Positions 7,418 to 13,312 of a stretch of DNA of 15,633 nucleotides are shown here, in pieces. The DNA comes from Muribaculaceae bacterium (GTDB taxonomy: Bacteria; Bacteroidota; Bacteroidia; Bacteroidales; Muribaculaceae), in NCBI GenBank assembly GCA_016302215.1, contig JAEDNZ010000026.1:1-15633 (forward strand), in the 5' to 3' direction. Positions within the stretch are counted from its first letter, which is position 1, and every line of letters starts with the position of its first letter. Made by a program: the position numbers and the translations under genes. The notes beneath the pieces are model-generated. The model was not told where the DNA came from and searched no databases. It was given only the letters and a program-made list of their open reading frames with translations.

Positions 7418-8184
7418 TGATGAAGCTCCAGCTCACACGTCCGCTCGTATTCTTTGATTTGGAGACTACGGGCACCAACATTACGCAAGACCGCATTGTG
7501 GAAATCTCGATAGTGAAGCTCCACCCTGATGGACACACCGAGACACGCACGCGCCGCATAAACCCTCAGATGCACATCCCCGAGGAGGCAACGGCGGTGC
7601 ATCATATCTCTGACGACGATGTGGCCGATGAGCCTACGTTTGCACAGGTCGCCAAGAGCTTCGCTCAGCTCATCAGCGGCTGCGACATTGCGGGCTTCAA
7701 CTCCAACCGCTTTGATGTGCCGATGCTCGACGAGGAGTTCTCGCGCGCCGGCGTTGACTTTGACTTCTCGCGAGTCAACTTTATTGACGTGCAGACCATC
7801 TATCACAAGCGCGAGCCGCGCACACTGTCGGCTGCATATCGCTTTTATTGCGGCAAGGACCTTGAGGGCGCTCACAGCGCCTGCGCCGACACCGAGGCTA
7901 CGCTTGAGGTGCTGTTGGCCCAGCTTGAGAAATATGACGACATGCCCTGCGATGTGAAATCGCTCGCGAAGGAGTCTTCGCAGAACGATAATGTGGATTT
8001 CATGGGACGCCTGATATTTGACGATAAGGGCCGCGAGATTATCAATTTCGGCAAGTACAAGGGTCGCGTTGCCGAGGACGTGCTTAAGGCTGACTGCGGA
8101 TATTATGACTGGATTATGAAGGGCGACTTCCCGTCAAACACCAAACGCGCATTCACACGCATCAAGCTGCGTTGCAAAAAATAA
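7417..8184 (+). CDS. DEDDh 3'-5' exonuclease (Pol III epsilon-like)
   Basis: Exonuclease of the DnaQ/epsilon superfamily, probably a proofreading or repair nuclease. Numbering from the ATG at 7417 (255 aa): Exo I FFDLETTG with Asp14 and Glu16, Exo II GFNSNRFD with Asp100, and Exo III HSACAD with His153 and Asp158. All catalytic residues are present. After the nuclease domain (about 1-175) comes a C-terminal module with NFGKYKGR (200-207) and GYYDWIMKGDFP, known from Bacteroidetes relatives and DUF3820-like proteins. The start shares one base with the dnaN stop (TGATG); an ATG at 7420 is also possible. An in-frame TTG at 7414 adds one codon but is less likely. Coupling to the clamp suggests it works with replication, which is inference. 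Confidence 0.9.
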   Translation: MMKLQLTRPLVFFDLETTGTNITQDRIVEISIVKLHPDGHTETRTRRINPQMHIPEEATAVHHISDDDVADEPTFAQVAKSFAQLISGCDIAGFNSNRFDVPMLDEEFSRAGVDFDFSRVNFIDVQTIYHKREPRTLSAAYRFYCGKDLEGAHSACADTEATLEVLLAQLEKYDDMPCDVKSLAKESSQNDNVDFMGRLIFDDKGREIINFGKYKGRVAEDVLKADCGYYDWIMKGDFPSNTKRAFTRIKLRCKK

Positions 8185-8209
8185 CGATATAAGATAAATA
8201 AGCCTTACG

Positions 8210-9409
8210 ATGTTGAAAGGTAAGCATATAGTGCTCGGTATCAGTGGCGGCATTGCCGCCTATAAGTCGGCATCGCTGGTGCGCCTCCTGGTAAAAGCCG
8301 GCGCCGAGGTGCAGGTGGTGATGACACCCAATGCACGCGAGTTTATCGCGCCGCTGACGCTGTCAACGCTCAGCGGCAACCCCGTGATTACCGAGTTCTT
8401 CAGCGCAAACACCGGCGAGTGGCACTCCCATGTGGATTTAGGCCTGTGGGCTGACTGTATGGTCGTGGCTCCGGCCACCGCCTCTACGATAGCCAAGATG
8501 GCGTGTGGTGTGGCTGATAATATGCTCATCACCACATATCTGTCGGCCAAAGCGCCGGTGTTTGTGGCTCCGGCGATGGACCTCGATATGATGGCGCACG
8601 CTTCTACACAGCGCAATATCGAGCTGCTGCGCAGCTACGGCAATATCATCATAGAGCCGGCTGTGGGCGAGCTGGCGAGCCACCTCGTGGGCAAAGGCCG
8701 CATGGAGGAGCCGGAGGGCATCGTCAAGGCTCTCGCTGACTATTTTGCCGCCTCCGATGACCTGCGCGGCAAGAAAGTGCTGATTACGGCGGGCCCCACA
8801 TATGAGCGTATTGACCCGGTGCGATTTATCGGAAACTACTCTACCGGCAAGATGGGCTATGCCCTGGCCGACGAGGCTGCCGCTCGCGGCGCCGACGTGG
8901 TGGTGGTCAGCGGACCCGTGGCTGTCAAGCCCCGCGAGCACGGCGTGCGCGTGGTGAGCGTGGAGTCGGCGCGTCAGATGCTTGACGCGTGCCGCGACGA
9001 ATTTGCCCTTGCCGACATCGCCATCATGACGGCGGCGGTGGCTGACTATGCTCCCGCGCATCCGGCTGATAAGAAGATTAAGCGCGAGCGCACACAGCTC
9101 GCATCGCTGGAGTTAGTGATGAACCCCGATATCGCGGCATCATTGGGCGAGACCAAGCGCGCTGACCAGCTGCTGGTGGGCTTTGCCCTCGAGACTGACA
9201 ATGAGGCTGAGAATGCCGAGGCTAAGATGACGCGCAAACACCTCGATATGATAGTGATGAACTCGCTCAGAGATGCCGGAGCCGGTTTCGGCACTGACAC
9301 CAACAAGGTCACTGTCTTTTTTGCTGACGGCCGCGTGCCGGCGGCCTTCCCCATGAAGTCAAAGGCCGATGTGGCTCGCGATATTATTGATTTAATAGTG
9401 AAGCTATGA
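8210..9409 (+). CDS. coaBC: Bifunctional CoaBC (PPC decarboxylase / PPC synthetase)
   Basis: Makes 4'-phosphopantetheine for coenzyme A: CoaB joins cysteine to phosphopantothenate, then CoaC decarboxylates with FMN. The 399-aa product shows CoaC first: GISGGIAAYKSA (10-21), catalytic His74 in SHVDLGLWAD, APATASTIAKM (88-98), PAMD (121-124, where Escherichia coli has PAMN) and the substrate flap GELASHLVGKGRM (153-165). In the flap Ser157 stands where E. coli has the redox Cys158. CoaB follows from about 188: LITAGPTYERIDPVRFIGNY (191-210), STGKMG (211-216), AAVADYAP (275-282), the lysines around 288-291 and NPDI (305-308). It begins 25 nt after the exonuclease gene and overlaps the next gene by ATGA. 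Confidence 0.95.
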   Translation: MLKGKHIVLGISGGIAAYKSASLVRLLVKAGAEVQVVMTPNAREFIAPLTLSTLSGNPVITEFFSANTGEWHSHVDLGLWADCMVVAPATASTIAKMACGVADNMLITTYLSAKAPVFVAPAMDLDMMAHASTQRNIELLRSYGNIIIEPAVGELASHLVGKGRMEEPEGIVKALADYFAASDDLRGKKVLITAGPTYERIDPVRFIGNYSTGKMGYALADEAAARGADVVVVSGPVAVKPREHGVRVVSVESARQMLDACRDEFALADIAIMTAAVADYAPAHPADKKIKRERTQLASLELVMNPDIAASLGETKRADQLLVGFALETDNEAENAEAKMTRKHLDMIVMNSLRDAGAGFGTDTNKVTVFFADGRVPAAFPMKSKADVARDIIDLIVKL

Positions 9410-10323
9410 AGCGATTGTCAATCATCGTATGGGCGGTGCTGTGTGCCCTATGGCTCGGCTGCGCTTCTGCCCAGGAGTTAAACTGCCAGGTGGAGCTGAA
9501 TGCCGACCAGGTGTCAGGCTCTAAGCAGATTTTTGAGACGCTCAAGCAGGCTATCAATGATTACATCAATACCACAACATTCTCCAACGCCCAGTTTGCC
9601 GCAAATGAGAAGATAGAGTGCCGCCTCTTTCTCACCATTAAGGAATACAATGAAGACGGCACCATGTCAGGCGACCTGCAAGTGCAGTCGATGCGCCCGG
9701 TGTATAACAGCTCCTACACCACCACGCTCCTCAACTTCAAGGACACCAAGGTGGATTTCACCTACACCGAGAATGAGCCGCTGATTTTCTCGCAAAATAA
9801 TATGGAGAGCCAGCTCACGGCTATCCTCAACTTCTATGCCTACCTGATTTTGGCCGTGGATTTTGACTCCTTCGGGCCTCGCGGCGGCGATGTGTTCTAC
9901 GACAAGCTGCGACAGATAGTGCAGATGGGGCAATCCTCGGGCGAAAGCGGATGGAAAGCTTTTGAGGACACCAAAAACCGTAGTGCGGTGCTCTCGGCCT
10001 TCACTGACGGCTCTGCAGCCGAGGGCATGCGCGATATGTACTACAAATACCATCGCCAGGGGCTGGACCAGATGGTGGTGTCGGTGGATAAGGGCCGCGC
10101 CGCCGTCACCGAGTCGCTCCAGTCTCTCAAGGCGTTATATGACGCGCAGCCCATGTCGGTGGGGCTCTCAATGTTTAAAGATGCCAAGCTCGATGAGCTG
10201 GTGAATATCTATTCAAAGGCGCCGGCTGACGAGCGCACCAAGGTATATAATCTCCTCCAGCCCATCTTCCCCACCGAGCAGACGCGCCTCGAACAAATCA
10301 AGAAAGGCAAGCAGGACAGATGA
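9406..10323 (+). CDS. DUF4835 exported protein (PorD-like, type IX secretion)
   Basis: A 305-aa protein with a clear signal peptide (1-22, cleavage after CASA), whose mature part begins QELNCQVELNADQVSGSKQ, the hallmark start of the DUF4835 family. I recall this family being labelled type IX secretion protein PorD in databases; that label is from memory, not from the sequence. The mature protein contains the conserved FYAYLILAVDFDSFGPRGGD stretch (about 143-162) and a Trp-containing GESGWKAFED (179-188). No catalytic motif is seen, so a structural or periplasmic/outer-membrane role is likely. Its ATG overlaps the coaBC stop by 4 nt and its stop overlaps the recN start by 4 nt, so three unrelated functions share a translationally coupled unit. 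Confidence 0.85.
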   Translation: MKRLSIIVWAVLCALWLGCASAQELNCQVELNADQVSGSKQIFETLKQAINDYINTTTFSNAQFAANEKIECRLFLTIKEYNEDGTMSGDLQVQSMRPVYNSSYTTTLLNFKDTKVDFTYTENEPLIFSQNNMESQLTAILNFYAYLILAVDFDSFGPRGGDVFYDKLRQIVQMGQSSGESGWKAFEDTKNRSAVLSAFTDGSAAEGMRDMYYKYHRQGLDQMVVSVDKGRAAVTESLQSLKALYDAQPMSVGLSMFKDAKLDELVNIYSKAPADERTKVYNLLQPIFPTEQTRLEQIKKGKQDR

Positions 10324-12011
10324 TAGTCTCTCTAAGCATCAGTAATTATGCTCTCATTGACCATCTCGAGATAGCTCTCGATGATGGATTTAATATTATC
10401 ACGGGCGAGACCGGCGCCGGCAAGTCAATAATCCTCGGCGCGCTGGGCATGCTGCTGGGCGCGCGCGCCGATGCGCGTGTGATTCGCGACGCGCAGTGCA
10501 AGTCTGTGGTTGAGGCCGAGTTCCGCCCTGACGCGCAGCTGCAGGGCGTGCTGTCTCCTATCTTGGCTGAGGCGCAGGTCGATGACGGCGGCGAGGTGTG
10601 CATACTCAGGCGAGAGCTGTCGCCCTCGGGGCGCACACGTGCCTTTGTCAATGACACACCGGTCACGCTCACTTTCCTGCGTCAGGTGGCCGTCCACCTG
10701 GTGGATATACACTCGCAGCACCAGAACCTGATGCTTGCCGATGCCGCTTATCAATTGTCTGTGATAGACCGCATGGCCGGCAATGCGGCATTGCTCGCGG
10801 ACTACAAAGCCGCCTATGCCGAGTATAAGCAGATGCTGCTGCAATACACCAAGACCCGCGATATGGTGAGCCGCAACAAGGCTGATGCTGACTTTATAGC
10901 GTATCAGCTCGAGGAGCTTAACGATATGCAGCTGCGCGCCGGAGAGCAAGCCGAGTTAGAGAGTCAGCGCCGCATGCTCGCACACGCCGGTGTGCTCCGT
11001 GAGCACCTCGGCGCTGCCACCGAGGCTCTGGGCGCCTCTGACTCCGGCGCGCTTGATGCTCTTGACACCGCTATCACTCATTGCCGCGCTATGGCATCAG
11101 TCATCGCCGATGCCGATGATATGGCTGACCGCCTCGACAGCGTGGCCATCGAGGTAAAAGATATTCTTGACACCCTCGCCGCTCGCGCCGACGGCGTCAC
11201 GGCTGACCCGGCGATGCTTGAGGCGATAGAGGAGCGGCTGAGCCGGCTCTACTCGCTGGAGCTGAAGCACCATGTAGATACCGTGGAAGAGCTTATCGCC
11301 GTGCGCGACAAGATGGCCGAGCAGCTCGCTGCAATATCCAACAGCGACGACGTGCTCGCCGCCCTTGAGGCATCGGCGCGCTCTCTCAAACGCAAAGCTA
11401 TGGCCTTGGCGCGCGAATTGTCACAGCGCCGGCGCGAGGCTGCCGATGCTTTTGCCGAGAGGCTCAGAGACATGGCGGCGCCGCTGGGCATGGCCAATCT
11501 GCGCTGCGAGGTGGCGATGTCGCAGGGCAAATTGGGCGCCGACGGCATCGACACCATCGAGCTGATGTTTGCCTTCAATAAAAATCAGAAGCTCAGCTCC
11601 GTCGCTGCTACGGCATCGGGCGGAGAGATATCGCGCTTGATGCTGTGTGTCAAATCGATACTCGCCGAGAAGATGTCGCTGCCATCAATCATCTTTGACG
11701 AGATTGACACCGGCGTCTCTGGCGACATAGCCAACCGCATAGCGCGTATGATGGCCGACATTGCGCGCAGCATACAGGTGGTCACTATCACTCACCTGCC
11801 GCAGGTGGCTGCTCGCGGCAGATGCCACTTCAAGGTCTATAAGGAGGACGATGACACCACTACGGCCACGCGCATCTCGCGCCTGACCTCAGAGCAGCGC
11901 GTCAGCGAATTGGCGCTGATGCTCAGCGGAGACCCACACGACGAGGCGGCGCTGGAGGCGGCGCGAGCTATGCTGCGCAAGGCCTCGGCCGAAGGCGCAG
12001 ATGCCAATTGA
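10320..12011 (+). CDS. recN: DNA repair protein RecN (SMC-like ATPase)
   Basis: SMC-family ATPase that acts in double-strand break repair. The 563-aa product has all ABC motifs: Walker A GETGAGKS (29-36), Q-loop HSQHQN (131-136), signature SGGEISR (433-439), Walker B SIIFDE (456-461) followed by DTGVSG, and the H-loop THLPQ (491-495). Between them, about 155-390 is charged, helical and partly coiled-coil, with a shorter arm than true SMC proteins, as expected for RecN. Start ATG overlaps the upstream stop (ATGA). The C-terminus retains the SGD and EAAL elements common to the family. Length and motifs indicate an intact gene. Confidence 0.96.
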   Translation: MIVSLSISNYALIDHLEIALDDGFNIITGETGAGKSIILGALGMLLGARADARVIRDAQCKSVVEAEFRPDAQLQGVLSPILAEAQVDDGGEVCILRRELSPSGRTRAFVNDTPVTLTFLRQVAVHLVDIHSQHQNLMLADAAYQLSVIDRMAGNAALLADYKAAYAEYKQMLLQYTKTRDMVSRNKADADFIAYQLEELNDMQLRAGEQAELESQRRMLAHAGVLREHLGAATEALGASDSGALDALDTAITHCRAMASVIADADDMADRLDSVAIEVKDILDTLAARADGVTADPAMLEAIEERLSRLYSLELKHHVDTVEELIAVRDKMAEQLAAISNSDDVLAALEASARSLKRKAMALARELSQRRREAADAFAERLRDMAAPLGMANLRCEVAMSQGKLGADGIDTIELMFAFNKNQKLSSVAATASGGEISRLMLCVKSILAEKMSLPSIIFDEIDTGVSGDIANRIARMMADIARSIQVVTITHLPQVAARGRCHFKVYKEDDDTTTATRISRLTSEQRVSELALMLSGDPHDEAALEAARAMLRKASAEGADAN

Positions 12012-12028
12012 CACCAACGATAATTATT

Positions 12029-12052
12029 GATACATAGATACATAGTAACATA
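12029..12052. repeat. Short tandem repeat between recN and rlmB
   Basis: Three 8-nt units: GATACATA at 12029-12036 and 12037-12044, then the variant GTAACATA at 12045-12052. They fill much of the 57-nt spacer. No TAnnTTTG box is seen, so rlmB may be read from upstream. Confidence 0.6.
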
Positions 12053-12068
12053 AGCACTTGACATCATC

Positions 12069-12824
12069 ATGCAACCCACTGACTATATTTTCGGCATACG
12101 AGCCATAATCGAGGCCATTCAGGCCGGTAAGCAAATTGACAAGCTCCTGCTCAAGAAAGAGATGGGCGGCGAGCTTGCCTCTGAGTTGCTTGACCTTGTC
12201 AAGCTGTATCGCATACCGGTGCAGCGTGTGCCCCTGGAGCGGCTCAATCGCATCACTCGCAAGAACCACCAAGGCGCCGTGGCTCTGCTCTCGGCGGTGG
12301 AGTATCACAATCTGGGCAATCTGGTGATGAGCCTGTTTGACGGCGGCGTGCTGCCCTTTGTGGTGGTGCTCGACGGCATCACCGATGTGCGCAACTTCGG
12401 CGCCATGGCCCGCACCGCAGAGTGCTGCGGCGTCAATGCCCTCGTCATCGCCGAGCGCGGCTCGGTGTCTGTCGGCGCTGATGCTGTCAAGACATCGGCC
12501 GGAGCGCTGATGACGCTGCCCGTATGCCGCGAGCACACCGTTGCTGCCGCCGTCCGCTTTCTCAAGGATAGCGGCTTTGCCATCGTTGCCGTGAGCGAGA
12601 AGGCCTCGATGTCATATATCGCCGGTGACTACACCGGGCCCGTGGCGCTGGTGATGGGCGCTGAAGACGTGGGCATCTCGCCCGAGGTGATGGCGCTGTG
12701 CGACACCAAGGTGTCGATACCGATGTTTGGCACCATCGGCTCTCTCAACGTCAGCGTCGCTGCCGGCGTCATGATGTATGAGGTGGTGCGTCAACGCCTC
12801 GCCGCCGGCCAGCAGGTGGATTGA
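12069..12824 (+). CDS. rlmB: 23S rRNA 2'-O-ribose methyltransferase RlmB (TrmH/SpoU family)
   Basis: SPOUT-class methyltransferase of 251 aa. RlmB methylates the ribose of G2251 (E. coli numbering) in 23S rRNA. The N-terminal substrate-binding domain (1-80) begins YIFGIRAIIEAIQAGKQIDK and includes NHQGAVALLS (66-75). The SPOUT domain has motif 1 NFGAMARTAE (109-118) with Asn109 and Arg115, motif 2 LVMGAEDVGIS (194-204), and motif 3 IPMFGTIGSLNVSVA (217-231), where SLNVS forms the AdoMet-binding knot. The Asn and Arg needed for catalysis are present. The exact target base cannot be told from sequence alone, because close TrmH relatives modify tRNA. It is the last confident + strand gene of the window. 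Confidence 0.92.
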   Translation: MQPTDYIFGIRAIIEAIQAGKQIDKLLLKKEMGGELASELLDLVKLYRIPVQRVPLERLNRITRKNHQGAVALLSAVEYHNLGNLVMSLFDGGVLPFVVVLDGITDVRNFGAMARTAECCGVNALVIAERGSVSVGADAVKTSAGALMTLPVCREHTVAAAVRFLKDSGFAIVAVSEKASMSYIAGDYTGPVALVMGAEDVGISPEVMALCDTKVSIPMFGTIGSLNVSVAAGVMMYEVVRQRLAAGQQVD

Positions 12825-13145
12825 AGCCGCCGCGCCGCCCCCCCCTCACAAGAAAAATTTTTTGATTATTATTTTATTACTGTCCGCTAAAATCTTTTGC
12901 AGTCAGATGAAAATTAGGGCCGGCACCATTGCACGTGTCAGCCCATCATAAAATCACGTGCAGTGGTATGTCAGACGAGAGAGCAAACATCTTCACAGTG
13001 CCTCCAACGTCCGAAGCCCAACAAGCGATAAACGCTGAACGATGGTCTATAAACGCTCGGTACAAATCCGTTACTCTTACAAAGCAAGCCTCCGCAAAGA
13101 CGACCCAAGCGGTAGCCCTTTGAAAATTGCTCCTCCTCCGCCACT

Positions 13146-13173
13146 CTAACCGCTAACCAATAACCACTAACTA
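13146..13173. repeat. Heptad tandem repeat, four units
   Basis: Four adjacent 7-nt units with a TAAC core: CTAACCG, CTAACCA, ATAACCA, CTAACTA. On the other strand they read as GGTTAG-like repeats. Confidence 0.75.
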
Positions 13174-13185
13174 CGGCGCAGCCGT
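13173..13185. other. Small perfect hairpin
   Basis: ACGGC pairs with GCCGT around a GCA loop, directly after the heptad repeats. Its role is unknown. On either strand it lacks an immediate T-run. Confidence 0.5.
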
Positions 13186-13193
13186 TAATTCCA

Positions 13194-13227
13194 CCGCAAA
13201 GAAAAGCCCCGGAGGTATCTCCGAGGC
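13194..13227 (-). terminator. Intrinsic terminator for the - strand genes
   Basis: On the - strand a stem of GCC/GGC plus CGGAG/CTCCG (one mismatch between them, 4-nt loop; positions 13206-13227) is followed at once by TTTTCTTT (13205-13198). This is the classic rho-independent layout. It lies about 85 nt past the stop of the 626-aa gene, so the repeat at 13228-13289 would be part of that gene's 3' untranslated RNA. On the + strand no T-run follows. Confidence 0.6.
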
Positions 13228-13289
13228 AATGCGTTAGGGATATAAGCCGAATGGCAGAGACATCAGGCTCGATTCACGATAGCCCGACG
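13228..13289. repeat. Dispersed 62-bp structured repeat, copy 1
   Basis: Begins AATGCGTTAGGGATA and ends AGCCCGACG. It matches 15213-15274 at 55 of 62 positions with no gaps; the last 33 nt (13257-13289) are identical. The seven differences lie at 13243 and within 13249-13256, the loop and 3' arm of a small hairpin (GCC-GAAT-GGC on the + strand). Another hairpin follows at once: CGACG (13285-13289), loop CTC, CGTCG (13293-13297). The copy lies 24 nt past the stop of the 626-aa gene. Confidence 0.9.
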
Positions 13290-13312
13290 CTCCGTCGACA
13301 CTTTCAAAATAA

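Larger units (their letters stand above)
12825..13312. other. 488-nt intergenic region without a confident gene
   Basis: Separates the convergent rlmB (+) and MORN-type (-) genes. From left to right it holds an 8-C run at 12838-12845, an AT-rich stretch at 12851-12900, a mixed-composition stretch (12905-13140) readable in one frame on each strand without good starts, a 4-unit heptad repeat (13146-13173), a small hairpin (13173-13185), a - strand terminator (13194-13227) and a 62-bp dispersed repeat (13228-13289). A 51-codon frame from the ATG at 12968 to 13123 (+) has no promoter or family likeness, so I do not call it a gene. No tRNA or CRISPR is seen. Confidence 0.7.

Noticed and set aside
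7225..7875. - strand open frame of 216 codons over dnaN and the exonuclease gene
   Set aside because: It spans two well-supported + strand genes and its product has no recognisable motif.
12838..12880. Intrinsic terminator directly after rlmB
   Set aside because: A T-rich run exists near 12858-12866, but no GC stem precedes it; AAAAATTTTTT alone is not enough.
12929..13123. + strand frame of 64 codons as a gene
   Set aside because: It needs a TTG start, or an ATG at 12968 giving 51 codons. There is no promoter box or recognisable family, and the opposite strand is open as well.
12971..13300. tRNA or CRISPR array in the intergenic region
   Set aside because: No cloverleaf could be drawn, and there are no regularly spaced repeats of 20 or more nt; the heptad units are adjacent with no spacers.
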